The position numbers were made by a program, and so were the translations under genes. The notes under the pieces were generated by a model, which was not told the origin of the DNA, did no database searches, and worked only from the letters and a program-made list of their open reading frames with translations. 64,000 nt of DNA from Pedobacter kyonggii (GTDB lineage: Bacteria > Bacteroidota > Bacteroidia > Sphingobacteriales > Sphingobacteriaceae), in contig NZ_SIXF01000012.1 of NCBI RefSeq assembly GCF_004310665.1, positions 62,001 to 126,000 on the forward strand, written 5' to 3'. Shown here one piece after another: positions 45,420-54,086 of this stretch. How positions within the stretch are numbered: position 1 is the first letter of the stretch; each line of letters starts with the position of its first letter.

Positions 45420-46184
45420 CTAAATTGGAACTTTCTCCGTTAAATATTTCCAATATCTTTTGGGCACATGCTGCAGATGTAGTTTGGTATTTTTCCGCGC
45501 TACAATGTTGGCGCTTTTAAAATAATCTTTCCAAAGGGTTGCATACAATGCCTCACTCTCGTCCATTAAAACTGGCGCAAGATTTTGCTTACCTGCACCG
45601 TTGCTAAAGCTGATCGTAATTTCTTCAACGCTTGTTAAATTATAATGTAAGCCATATTTGCGCTTTAAATCGTAAATTACCCAAGGCTGATCGGCATAAC
45701 GGTTTTTAAAATGATTGGATATTAAAGGCAGCACATTAAAATCAGGGTCTATATTGGCATAAAATATCCCATCACCAGTTTTTTGAAAACGGATAAATGC
45801 TTCTATTCTGTGTTTTTCCCTTTCTACGCTTTTGGCATATTTGGCTAGTGCAATTACATGCGGATTGCCATAATTACTTTCTGCACCCAATTGATTTTGA
45901 AAAATGTATACGGTAAACTGAAAGAGGTGGTTGTAAGCCTCGGGTATTTCTGATAAGAAGGAGCAATAGTATTTGCGTTGCCAATCCTTTTTGAATTTCT
46001 TTTGCAGCCCTGCCCAAACCCGATCCGCTTTTTCTGCATTGGTGCTAACTGTAAAACTTTCTACAAAAGCTTCAGGCTGAAAAATTGGAGTAGATTTTAG
46101 CACAACTTTTCCTGGCTTACGTTCAAACCATTCGAAAACAGCGGTTAATAAACCTTGAAAAGTGCCATCGAAAATGTAGATCAT
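45420..46184 (-). CDS. Putative DNA repair/metabolism protein of the DUF4130 (TIGR03915) family
   Basis: 254 residues from the ATG at 46184, where the family start MIYIFDGTFQGLLTAVFEWF appears. The frame extends to an ATG at 46208, but those extra eight residues come partly from the end of an inverted-repeat element (46203-46380) and are unlikely to be native. The C-terminal DUF4130 part shows VEREKHRIEAFIRFQKTGDGIFYANIDPDFNVLPL (in parts), HFKNRYADQPWVIYDLKRKYGL, and the final LQHVPKRYWKYLTEKVP. The family usually accompanies the radical SAM protein encoded next door. Its reaction is not established. Confidence 0.9.
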   Translation of the reverse strand: MIYIFDGTFQGLLTAVFEWFERKPGKVVLKSTPIFQPEAFVESFTVSTNAEKADRVWAGLQKKFKKDWQRKYYCSFLSEIPEAYNHLFQFTVYIFQNQLGAESNYGNPHVIALAKYAKSVEREKHRIEAFIRFQKTGDGIFYANIDPDFNVLPLISNHFKNRYADQPWVIYDLKRKYGLHYNLTSVEEITISFSNGAGKQNLAPVLMDESEALYATLWKDYFKSANIVARKNTKLHLQHVPKRYWKYLTEKVPI

Positions 46185-46202
46185 CGGGTTGGTTAGTTTA
46201 AC

Positions 46203-46380
46203 TGTCATTCTGAACGCAGTGAAGAATCTTCCTATGAAAAACTGAGCCGAGAATCTGTAAGGTCAAAGCCAGCGTTCTGAACAATGGAAACAGCCCAAAC
46301 ACTACAGATTATTCATTTTTGCTCACTGTATTATGGTATTCATGTTTGCTTCGCAGGTCTTCACTGCGTTCAGAATGACA
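46203..46380. repeat. 178-bp inverted-repeat element with perfect 22-bp ends (MITE-like)
   Basis: The left end starts TGTCATTCTGAACGCAGTGA (46203-46224) and the right end is its exact reverse complement (46359-46380). The inner ~134 bases contain no open frame. It sits between the radical SAM gene and its DUF4130 partner, and six bases of the left end overlap the longer version of that gene's frame. A degenerate relative is at 27405-27572 and a single-arm relic at 21242-21264. Confidence 0.85.
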
Positions 46381-46386
46381 ACGCGT

Positions 46387-47643
46387 TTAAAACAAAATCA
46401 TCTGGTTGCTATCTGTTTTTAAATATTTACTCTGGCTTTCGGCCAAAATAAAAGCCTTAATCTGTGTGCCCTGATAATCTTTCAGCTGATAAGGGCTATC
46501 CAGGCAAATAATAAAGTGTTTGGCCCGGTTATAAGCTATGCCGATTTTTTTCAACTGGTCAATCCTGAGTTTTCCGAACTTTCTGGCCTGTACAATTTTT
46601 TGGGCCGACATTACACCAATACCCGGTATCCGGAGAATCATTTTATAATCAGCCGTATTAATATCCACAGGAAAATGTTGCATATTTCTAATCGCCCAGC
46701 TTAATTTTGGATCGATATCAATATCAAGGTTTGGGTTGGCATCATTTAAAATTTCCTGCACTTTAAAGCCATAAAACCGCATTAACCAATCGGTTTGATA
46801 CAACCTGTTTTCTCTCAGCAATGGTGGCTGTGTACCAAGTATTGGCATCCTCGTGTCATTGCTAATCGGCACATAGCCAGAATAATAAACCCTTTTCAGA
46901 GAGAAATTTTTGTAAAAGGTATTTGCGGTATACATAATATCTTTATCGCTTTCTGGTGTGGCACCAATAACCATCTGGGTGCTTTGTCCCGCAGGTACAA
47001 ATGTTGGTACATGTTTGATCAGTTTTTTATCCGCAGTAAACTGGCTAATCTGCTGTTGCACAAAAGCCAAAGGTTTAATTACTTCCCCGTGGTTTTTCTC
47101 AGGAGCCAAAAGCTTCAAGCCAGCTTCAGTTGGCATTTCTAAATTAATGCTCATCCGATCAGCATATAAGCCAGCTTCTTTAATTAATTCGTCGCTGGCA
47201 CCCGGAATGGTTTTTAAATGGATATAGCCGTTGTAGTTCTGTTCCAAACGGAGTTTTTTAACCACTAATAACAGCCGTTCCATGGTAAAATCGGCATTTT
47301 TGAAAATCCCTGAGCTTAAGAACAAGCCTTCAATATAGTTGCGCCGATAAAAATTCATGGTCAGTTCTACAACTTCATCTACGGTAAAGGCTGCACGTTT
47401 TACATCGTTGCTTTTTCGCGAAACGCAGAATAAACAATCGTAGATACAATGGTTAGTCAGGAGGATTTTTAAAAGCGAAACACATCGGCCATCTTCAGTG
47501 TAGGTATGGCAAATGCCAGATGTATGGCTATCGCCAAGGCCTTTATTGGTGTTTTTTCTCGTGCCGCCGCTTGATGAACAAGAAACATCATATTTAGCGG
47601 CGTCAGCAAGAATATTTAATTTTTCGCGGATTCGATCAAACAT
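46387..47643 (-). CDS. Putative DNA modification/repair radical SAM protein
   Basis: 418 residues. The radical SAM motif is TNHCIYDCLFCVSRKSND. An additional cysteine set lies upstream (DVSCSSSGG, GICHTYTEDGRC), which could bind a second Fe-S cluster. A helix-hairpin-helix DNA-binding segment is visible near the C-terminus (ILRIPGIGVMSAQKIVQARKFGKLR). The family (TIGR03916) is named for its coupling to the DUF4130 protein. Together they are thought to repair or modify nucleic acid; the reaction is unproven. The partner gene begins 203 bases downstream beyond the repeat element. Confidence 0.92.
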   Translation of the reverse strand: MFDRIREKLNILADAAKYDVSCSSSGGTRKNTNKGLGDSHTSGICHTYTEDGRCVSLLKILLTNHCIYDCLFCVSRKSNDVKRAAFTVDEVVELTMNFYRRNYIEGLFLSSGIFKNADFTMERLLLVVKKLRLEQNYNGYIHLKTIPGASDELIKEAGLYADRMSINLEMPTEAGLKLLAPEKNHGEVIKPLAFVQQQISQFTADKKLIKHVPTFVPAGQSTQMVIGATPESDKDIMYTANTFYKNFSLKRVYYSGYVPISNDTRMPILGTQPPLLRENRLYQTDWLMRFYGFKVQEILNDANPNLDIDIDPKLSWAIRNMQHFPVDINTADYKMILRIPGIGVMSAQKIVQARKFGKLRIDQLKKIGIAYNRAKHFIICLDSPYQLKDYQGTQIKAFILAESQSKYLKTDSNQMILF

Positions 47644-47736
47644 AAGGATATATTTACTAACAAAGATAGTTTAATAACTAAAAATATTAGCAAATAGATT
47701 TATCTAACCTATTCTATTTTGGAATAATAGTGCTGA

Positions 47737-48264
47737 TTAAAAACTGTTCGAAGGGTTAAGCTTTCTGCTTATTGGCAGTTGATGGGCAATATTATAACTT
47801 TCCTGATAGTATTGCAGTTCAGAAAAGAAGCAATCGACCTCTATTTCGTGGTTTTTCAGTGGACTAAAGTTTGCCACGAAACCCGGGTCTTTAAATGCAA
47901 TTTGATAAAAGTAACCTCCATTGTGGTTATCGAACATTTCGGTTAAGCTGGTTACATTTTCCCATCCAGAAAAAAACTCGGTTCTCCGGTATAAGAAAGA
48001 AGTGCTTTTTAATTTAAAGCTTATGCCTTTTTCACTGATTAAAATTTTACTATGTACAAAAATCTGCGTTTTGGTAATCCATAATAAAAGAAGTGCCATT
48101 AAAATAATCGATAGCGAAACAAATATCAAAGTAGACGTTTCAGAAAGCGATGAAGGTAAACTAAAAAGACAATACAACATTAAGGAAATGAAGAACACAG
48201 GAATGCCAACCATCGCGATTAACAAAACACTATTTTTATGGTATTTTAGTTTATAAGGATGCAT
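47737..48264 (-). CDS. Hypothetical protein with two membrane segments
   Basis: 175 residues. Hydrophobic segments VLLIAMVGIPVFFISLMLYCLF (about 13-34) and STLIFVSLSIILMALLLLWI (about 43-62) are followed by a soluble domain resembling a PH-like small beta domain (ILISEKGISFKLKSTSFLYRR, FFSGWENVTSLTEMFDNHNG). Similar membrane-bound bacterial PH proteins exist, but I cannot place it in a family. It stands alone between two unrelated genes. Confidence 0.75.
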   Translation of the reverse strand: MHPYKLKYHKNSVLLIAMVGIPVFFISLMLYCLFSLPSSLSETSTLIFVSLSIILMALLLLWITKTQIFVHSKILISEKGISFKLKSTSFLYRRTEFFSGWENVTSLTEMFDNHNGGYFYQIAFKDPGFVANFSPLKNHEIEVDCFFSELQYYQESYNIAHQLPISRKLNPSNSF

Positions 48265-48347
48265 GAGGATTAATTTTTGTAAAGTTAAGCCCTAATGCAT
48301 GGTTTCGGAATACTTACTATTAGGTATTTTTAATGGCTTATTGTTGA

Positions 48348-48992
48348 TTATTTACCATCCCATTCTTTATAAAATTGCTCCAGGTACAGGAGCATAAAAT
48401 TGTGTCTTTCTATGGCTATTGCTTCCCCTGCTTCAGTATTCATCATGTTTTTCAACAACAGCAGTTTTTCGTAAAAATGGTTAATAGTAGGAGCGGTGGT
48501 ATTTTTATAACTTTCTTTAGTGAGGTGTTCTTCTGGTAAAATAGCCGGATCGTAAAGTACCCTGTTTTTGAATCCACCATAGGTAAATGCTCTTGCAATA
48601 CCAATGGCCCCGATTGCATCTAAGCGATCTGCATCCTGTACAATTTGCATTTCTTTTGAGGTAAAACCTGTGCCATCAAAACTATTTTTAAACGACATGT
48701 TCTGGATAATCAGTTTAACATGGGCAATAACCTTAGCATCAACAGCAATTGATGCTAAAAATGAAGCAGCCATGTTCGGCCCCAGTTCTTCATCACCATT
48801 ATTAAATTTAGGATCAGCAATATCATGCAACAATGCGGCAAAGGCTACCACAAGTTCATCGCCATTTTCTTGTTGATTAATGGTTTGAGCGGTTTTAAAA
48901 ACACGTTCAATATGAAACCAATCGTGCCCCGCCTCGGCATTGGCTAGTGTTTTCTGAACAAAATCAATAGTTTTTTGAATAATAGCCTGCAT
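48348..48992 (-). CDS. HD-domain phosphohydrolase (YedJ-like)
   Basis: 214 residues. Metal-ligand motifs of the HD superfamily are GHDWFHIERVFKTAQ (first His), FAALLHDIADPKF (HD) and DADRLDAIGAIGIARAF (last Asp). The GHDWxHxxRV start is characteristic of the YedJ/MJ1020-type uncharacterised hydrolases. The expected reaction is hydrolysis of a phosphate ester or nucleotide. The physiological substrate is unknown. Confidence 0.93.
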   Translation of the reverse strand: MQAIIQKTIDFVQKTLANAEAGHDWFHIERVFKTAQTINQQENGDELVVAFAALLHDIADPKFNNGDEELGPNMAASFLASIAVDAKVIAHVKLIIQNMSFKNSFDGTGFTSKEMQIVQDADRLDAIGAIGIARAFTYGGFKNRVLYDPAILPEEHLTKESYKNTTAPTINHFYEKLLLLKNMMNTEAGEAIAIERHNFMLLYLEQFYKEWDGK

Positions 48993-49065
48993 AGTTCTAA
49001 ATTTGTTCCAAAGGTATTGGAATTATTTGCAGGGTAAAAGAAATGATATCAACAGCGCCTCGGTA

Positions 49066-49347
49066 TTAACTCGCCGCTGCTGTCCTGTTCTCATCATCAG
49101 CAATAATTTTAATTAAATCATTGTGGTTAAGGGTTAATAAATGAGATACTTCAACCTCTAAAATTGCTGCAATTTGGAACAAACGATCGATAGTTAATTT
49201 ACTATAACCGAGCTCAATTTTGCTATAAGCATTTTGAGATATTTTTAATTTCGCCGCCAGATAATCCTGAGTATAGTCTCTGTATTCTCTAATTTTTCTG
49301 ATATTCCCGGCAACGTTCTTTGTCTTTAAAGCCAATACATCTTCCAT
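49066..49347 (-). CDS. XRE-family helix-turn-helix regulator
   Basis: 93 residues. The HTH_3 domain covers about 14-70: NIRKIREYRDYTQDYLAAKLKISQNAYSKIELGYSKLTIDRL (in parts), then FQIAAILEVEVSHLL. A short C-terminal tail follows. There is no partner toxin, phage or restriction gene nearby, so it is probably a housekeeping or stress regulator. The 311-base gap upstream may hold its promoter. Confidence 0.9.
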   Translation of the reverse strand: MEDVLALKTKNVAGNIRKIREYRDYTQDYLAAKLKISQNAYSKIELGYSKLTIDRLFQIAAILEVEVSHLLTLNHNDLIKIIADDENRTAAAS

Positions 49348-49658
49348 AAAAAGGGGATAAATTTTTTAGTGTTTTTTCATTATGTACGAAGCTTTAACCG
49401 CAACAGTTTTTAAATTATAAATTTTAACACTATTGGGAATACGCGAAACGGATTAATGAACTAATTATTACAACAAAAAAATAACCTAAATGTTTAAGTG
49501 TTCTGTTTTTGATTGATAATCAGATTTTTGTGGTGGTTGTTGTGCCTTAGATAGAAGGAGTGATAAGGTATATTTAGAATATTATTGCATTATGCAGCTC
49601 AAATCAACAAGAGAAAAGGTGGGAGGTAAGAAAACGTAGAAAAATTAAATATTAAGGG
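49348..49658. other. 311-base stretch with no gene recognised
   Basis: AT-rich, containing no open frame of note on either strand and no strong hairpin. It lies between two - strand genes and must hold the promoter of the XRE gene. Confidence 0.5.
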
Positions 49659-50162
49659 TTAATATAGCCCCCAGTCATCTTCAAATTCGTCTTTTTCGAA
49701 ATATTTAACCCATTCGATAAAGAGTAGACGAAATTTTTCAATTTCGTCTAGAACTATGTCTTTATATTCTGGAGTGCAGATTTCGAACATATCTGCTGCC
49801 CTCACCTGGGTTTCTAATTCACGGCAATTGGTTCGGATAATTGAGGCATTTTCCATTCTTAAAATATACATATCTGCACCTTCTGCCCCAACAATTTTAG
49901 GACATAACATGAGGGCATTCTGCATAATTAAGTTAGTGGTCAATTCAGCCATCTCTCCTTCCAGTGTTTCGCAGAACAAGGCAGCATATTTATATACGGC
50001 TCTTGCCTGGTTGTAAAGGCTTTTAGCCCTGGTCACTTTTAATCTGACTTTTTCTGCATCAACACTTGATAGATTTTCTTCATCCTCATCATCTCGGCCA
50101 AATCGACTAAAATGCTCCCATTCGGGCATATGGTCCATGTCATCAAATTCCATATTCTTCAA
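49659..50162 (-). CDS. Conserved-looking acidic hypothetical protein
   Basis: 167 residues, acidic and helical, with no signal peptide or membrane segment. Notable parts are FGRDDEDEENLSSVDAEKVRL near the start and TRAKSLYNQARAVYKYAALFCETLEGEMAELTTNLIMQNALML (in parts), rich in Ala/Leu heptads. It ends EKDEFEDDWGLY. The alternative ATG at 50153 (MEFDDMD) would remove three residues. I do not recognise the family. It lies 58 bases after a methyltransferase gene on the same strand. Confidence 0.75.
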   Translation of the reverse strand: MKNMEFDDMDHMPEWEHFSRFGRDDEDEENLSSVDAEKVRLKVTRAKSLYNQARAVYKYAALFCETLEGEMAELTTNLIMQNALMLCPKIVGAEGADMYILRMENASIIRTNCRELETQVRAADMFEICTPEYKDIVLDEIEKFRLLFIEWVKYFEKDEFEDDWGLY

Positions 50163-50220
50163 AATTTTCTACGTTATGGTACGTAAGAGAGGGTAATATA
50201 TTAATTTTCAATGAAAAAGA

Positions 50221-51402
50221 CTAGGCCTCAATTAACGGTGCTCGGCGAGAGCCGTCATATAATTCATATTCTAGTAAACGACAGTCTAACTTACCATTAT
50301 AAAATTCAACTTTTTTAGCTGCTTTTAATCCAATTTTCTTTGCAAGATCGGGATTTCCAGTGAAAATATATCCAGAATAGCCCTTGCATTTTGTTTTCAT
50401 GAAATCGCCCATACGTTTATAAGTCAATTCTAACTTGCTATGCACCCCTAAACGCTCACCATACTCAGGGTTAAAAACAACAACACCTTTGCCATCTTCA
50501 GGAACCGGTGTTAACTCAAAATCGCAAACTTCGAATTCGATTAAGGTATCAACACCAGCAGTTTTAGCATTTCTACGGGTTACTTCAACTGCATCTTCCG
50601 AAAGATCGGAAGCTACGATTTTAAGGTCAACATTTTTAATTACCTGATCTTTTAAAATTCTACGCTCAGCGAAAAAATCTTCTTCGTTATAACCTAAAAT
50701 GTGCATAAAACCATAATTCATCCGGTATAATCCAGGGGCACGGTTGGTTGCAATCAGCGCCGCTTCGATAGCCAATGTTCCTGAACCGCACATTGGGTTA
50801 ATAAATGGCGATTTCTTATCCCAGTTGCTTGCTAAAATAACCCCCGCGGCCAAAGCTTCTAACATGGGGGCCTTACCAGGTATTTTACGGTAACCGTGTT
50901 TGGCAAGGGTTTCGCCTGAAGTATCCATAAAAACATCGGCATCTGCATCTTTCCAGTATAAATGCACTACTGTTTTATTTGCATCAGATCCAGAGTTAGG
51001 GCGGATGCCTTTTTTCTCTTTCATGCGGTCTACTATTGCATCCTTTACTTTTAAGTTTGCGAATAATGGCGTGGTAATATTTGGGTTATCAACATTTGAG
51101 GTTACCGAGAAATAACCCGAAAAATCAATCAGTTCTTCCCACTCAATGGCTGCAATTTCATTGTATAAATCATCGGGTGTAATGGCCTTGAAACTTTTTA
51201 TGGCATATAGAATCTGACTGGCACAGCGCAAGTTCAAATTTAGCTTTATACACTCTGTAAGGGTGATATTGAGCTCAACACCCGTAGCGAAAGATCTTTC
51301 TATGGTGTAACCTAAAGCCGTAACTTCATCTTGTAAATAGGGCGAAAGGCGCTTGTTGCAGGTAATAATTACCTTGCTTTTATTGTGGAAAACTTGCATC
51401 AT
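50221..51402 (-). CDS. THUMP-domain class I SAM-dependent RNA methyltransferase (RlmL N-terminal/YpsC-like)
   Basis: 393 residues. A THUMP RNA-binding domain occupies about 40-160 (ATGVELNITLTECIKLNLNLRCASQILYAI). The methyltransferase domain has the family substrate motif INPMCGSGTLAIEAALIATNRAPG, the SAM-binding VASDLSEDAVEVTRRNAKTAG and catalytic NPEYGERLG (family NPPYGER; Glu for Pro here). Members methylate guanine in 23S rRNA, as E. coli RlmL does (m2G2445). The exact position modified here is inferred. Confidence 0.93.
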   Translation of the reverse strand: MMQVFHNKSKVIITCNKRLSPYLQDEVTALGYTIERSFATGVELNITLTECIKLNLNLRCASQILYAIKSFKAITPDDLYNEIAAIEWEELIDFSGYFSVTSNVDNPNITTPLFANLKVKDAIVDRMKEKKGIRPNSGSDANKTVVHLYWKDADADVFMDTSGETLAKHGYRKIPGKAPMLEALAAGVILASNWDKKSPFINPMCGSGTLAIEAALIATNRAPGLYRMNYGFMHILGYNEEDFFAERRILKDQVIKNVDLKIVASDLSEDAVEVTRRNAKTAGVDTLIEFEVCDFELTPVPEDGKGVVVFNPEYGERLGVHSKLELTYKRMGDFMKTKCKGYSGYIFTGNPDLAKKIGLKAAKKVEFYNGKLDCRLLEYELYDGSRRAPLIEA

Positions 51403-51470
51403 AATATATGCGAAGTTATCAATAAAATTATAGAGATTTGATGTTTATAGTACATTAAGTAGTATTAGAT

Positions 51471-51836
51471 ATGGAAATTAAAGGAAAAGTACACGAAGTA
51501 GGTGCCACACAACAAGTAAGTGAGACGTTTAAAAAACGTGATTTAATAGTAGAATACGCAGAAAACCCAACATACCCAGAATATATCCGTTTTGAGGCTT
51601 TACAAGATAAAACTGCATTATTAGATACATTTAAAGCAGGCGATGAGGTTGAGGTTTTCTTTAATTTACGTGGTCGCCCTTGGACAGATAAAGCAGGTAA
51701 AACATCATATTTTAACAGTTTGGTTATTTGGCGTATAAATGCAGTTGCAGCAGGTGCTCCGGCAGCTACTCCAGCTTATGCAGCTCCGGTTGATGTAAGC
51801 AATGCACCAGGTGAAGATGATGATTTGCCTTTCTAA
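51471..51836 (+). CDS. DUF3127 domain-containing protein
   Basis: 121 residues. The DUF3127 part (about 1-90) reads MEIKGKVHEVGATQQVSETFKKRDLIVEY (in parts), PEYIRFEALQDKTALLDTF and GRPWTDKAGKTSYFNSLVIWRI, an OB-fold-like beta sheet that resembles single-strand DNA-binding proteins. The tail ends APGEDDDLPF, like the acidic DDDxPF tip of SSB. It is therefore possibly a nucleic-acid-associated protein (inference). Confidence 0.9.
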   Translation: MEIKGKVHEVGATQQVSETFKKRDLIVEYAENPTYPEYIRFEALQDKTALLDTFKAGDEVEVFFNLRGRPWTDKAGKTSYFNSLVIWRINAVAAGAPAATPAYAAPVDVSNAPGEDDDLPF

Positions 51837-51871
51837 ATAAAGAATCTTTTTTAAGCAAACAATTTTGAACC

Positions 51872-51902
51872 ATGCCGAGGCTTTAGTCTCGGCATTTTTT
51901 TT
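51872..51902 (+). terminator. Rho-independent terminator after the DUF3127 gene
   Basis: ATGCCGAGGC (51872-51881) pairs with GTCTCGGCAT (51886-51895, one G-U pair), with a T run to 51902. Confidence 0.92.
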
Positions 51903-51911
51903 GCCCGCGCC

Positions 51912-51960
51912 AGACTTCCGAAGTTTACCAGGCCCTTGCTACAGAAAACTTTGGGAGTCT
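51912..51960. repeat. Palindromic repeat, family A (second copy)
   Basis: AGACTTCCGAAGTTT (51912-51926) pairs with AAACTTTGGGAGTCT (51946-51960); 13 of 15 positions are Watson-Crick and two are G-U. It has the same outer and core sequence as the element at 7343-7391 and the same total length of 49 bases. It lies just past the terminator and has no T run. Confidence 0.65.
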
Positions 51961-52019
51961 TTCCAGCGCTTCCCGCTGTTAAAATATGTTAAAAACAAAC
52001 ACTTCACTTAGCTAATCAG

Positions 52020-52027
52020 TATTTTTG
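52020..52027 (+). promoter_or_regulatory. -7 box upstream of the kinase/regulator pair
   Basis: TATTTTTG is an exact TAnnTTTG match, 63 bases before the ATG at 52091. No matching -33 TTTG is seen. Confidence 0.4.
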
Positions 52028-52090
52028 ATATCTGTTTAGATTTAAGAAGATTATGCTCCGGTTTTTTTAATTTTAAAACCAATCTAGTTC

Positions 52091-53911
52091 ATGAAGAAAA
52101 AGAGTTTTTGGTTAATTACCGTTTTGATGACAGTAGCTTTGCTTGGTGTTTTTGTAATGCAGCTGTATTACATCAGGGAATCGTACAAACTAAAATCTCA
52201 GCTTTTTGATGAGCAGGTAAACCAAACGCTAACATCGGTAGTAAATAAACTACAGCGTAGAAATGTTGCCGATCACTTAAACAGGAAAGATGCTGAAAAT
52301 AAACTGAAGCAGTTACAAGACTCCAGGCAACGGGCATTAGATATTAAGGATTTACGGCAACAATATGTACAAGAAGCAGAGCTGCGGCAAGCCGAGAGAG
52401 AAAATCAGATCGAAAGTTACCTGAACCAACAGGATAGTATTATCCGAGTATCTTATCGCGCACCCAATGTAATTTCTGAAAGGGAATATACTTCGTTGAG
52501 TTCGAAAAATGGCGACAAGCTGGATTTACAGATGGATGCATTTATCGATATTAAGAGTCTTATTTTAAAAGGTTATAGCATGCGCACAAAACCTTTTACC
52601 GCGCCACCAAAAGCATTTGAATTTAAAAGTCTGCAGAGTTTGCCCGATACATTAAGATATTTGGTTTTTGATCCCCGGGATGGTAGTCCTGGTTTTGCAA
52701 ATGTTCCAAAGATTCCTAACGATTTACAGAAAAAATTTGAACGTGAAGACGAGATTGAGCGGAAAAAATTAGAGCTTAAAATTGCAGCATTGGGCAAAGA
52801 CACTTTTTCATATACCCGATCGAGTGTAGTTGAGGATGTATCTAAAGAACTTCAGGAAGCCAATGTGCCAATCTATAAACGCATTAATTTTAATTCGTTA
52901 GGCGTTTTATTAAAACAAGAACTCCTTGCCAATAATATTACACTAGAACCATCCTACCGGATTTCATTAGCGAGAAAAGATTCGACTATTTTTATGACGG
53001 CATCTAACGTTAAAGGAGAGTTTTTGCCTGAAAATACCTATAAAACACCTTTGTTTGGAAACGATATCTTTCGCGATCCCGGGATGCTTTTCGTCAGTTT
53101 TCCCAACAAAAATTCGGCTATTATTTCTAACCTAAGCGCAACGCTCGCCTCATCCATCGGCCTGTTACTGGTACTTGTTTTTATTTTCTCATATACCCTT
53201 TATGCTATTTTAAAGCAGAAAAAACTGTCGGAGATGAAAACAGATTTCATCAATAACATGACGCATGAGTTTAAAACGCCTGTGGCTACTATTATGATTG
53301 CCAGCGAGGCTTTGAAAGATCCGGAGGTGACAGAAGATAAGGCCAGATTAAAACGCCTGGCAGGGATTATTTATGATGAAAATGTTCGTTTAGGTAATCA
53401 TATCGAACGTGTTTTAAGTATTGCCCGCTTAGAAAAAGGTGAGCTTAAAATGGAGAACACCGAAGTAGATGTGAACGATTTGATTGTGATTGTGCTGGAT
53501 AGCATGGAATTGCAATTACAGAAAAGGAATGCCATTATCAAAGTACATACCGATGCGGAAAATGCCGTTGTATATGGCGATGAGCTGCATCTGTCTAACG
53601 TAATTTATAACCTTATTGATAATGCAAATAAATACAGTAGCGATACGCCAGAGATTACCATTACTACCCGCAATACAGGTAAAAATTTAATTATTGAAAT
53701 AGCGGATAAAGGCATTGGAATGACCAAGGAGCAGTCTAAACGGATTTTCGACCAGTTTTATAGGGTGCCAACAGGTAATTTACACGATGTTAAAGGGTTT
53801 GGCTTAGGTTTAAATTATGTTCAGGATATTATTAAAAAATTGACTGGAACCATTAAGGTAAGTAGCGAAAAAGATAGAGGAACCACGTTCGAAATATCTT
53901 TACCTTTATAA
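52091..53911 (+). CDS. Membrane sensor histidine kinase, RprX-like
   Basis: 606 residues. Membrane segments at about 7-27 and 347-373 enclose a long periplasmic domain of about 320 residues. That domain includes a Gln/Arg-rich coiled coil (about 50-115) and no known sensor fold. HisKA has H392 (NMTHEFKTPVATI). HATPase motifs are VIYNLIDNANKYS, ADKGIGM and GFGLGLNYV. It is paired with the OmpR-type regulator that follows after 175 bases, an arrangement like RprX/RprY of Bacteroides. Confidence 0.92.
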   Translation: MKKKSFWLITVLMTVALLGVFVMQLYYIRESYKLKSQLFDEQVNQTLTSVVNKLQRRNVADHLNRKDAENKLKQLQDSRQRALDIKDLRQQYVQEAELRQAERENQIESYLNQQDSIIRVSYRAPNVISEREYTSLSSKNGDKLDLQMDAFIDIKSLILKGYSMRTKPFTAPPKAFEFKSLQSLPDTLRYLVFDPRDGSPGFANVPKIPNDLQKKFEREDEIERKKLELKIAALGKDTFSYTRSSVVEDVSKELQEANVPIYKRINFNSLGVLLKQELLANNITLEPSYRISLARKDSTIFMTASNVKGEFLPENTYKTPLFGNDIFRDPGMLFVSFPNKNSAIISNLSATLASSIGLLLVLVFIFSYTLYAILKQKKLSEMKTDFINNMTHEFKTPVATIMIASEALKDPEVTEDKARLKRLAGIIYDENVRLGNHIERVLSIARLEKGELKMENTEVDVNDLIVIVLDSMELQLQKRNAIIKVHTDAENAVVYGDELHLSNVIYNLIDNANKYSSDTPEITITTRNTGKNLIIEIADKGIGMTKEQSKRIFDQFYRVPTGNLHDVKGFGLGLNYVQDIIKKLTGTIKVSSEKDRGTTFEISLPL

Positions 53912-54086
53912 ACAGTTAAACATCGGTACAAAAGTTTGCTTTATCGATACATTAAATAGAGGGGGTTTAATTTAGTTAATATAGTGGAGTATTAATCTAA
54001 TCTATAGCATAAATTAAACCGTTGTGCATATTCAGAATCAAACCTTCAGCGTGGGTAATAACACGTATGTGAATAAAAACAAGAAA

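Noticed and set aside
49066-49347. Antitoxin of a toxin-antitoxin pair
   Set aside because: The XRE-type gene has no small toxin gene beside it on either strand.
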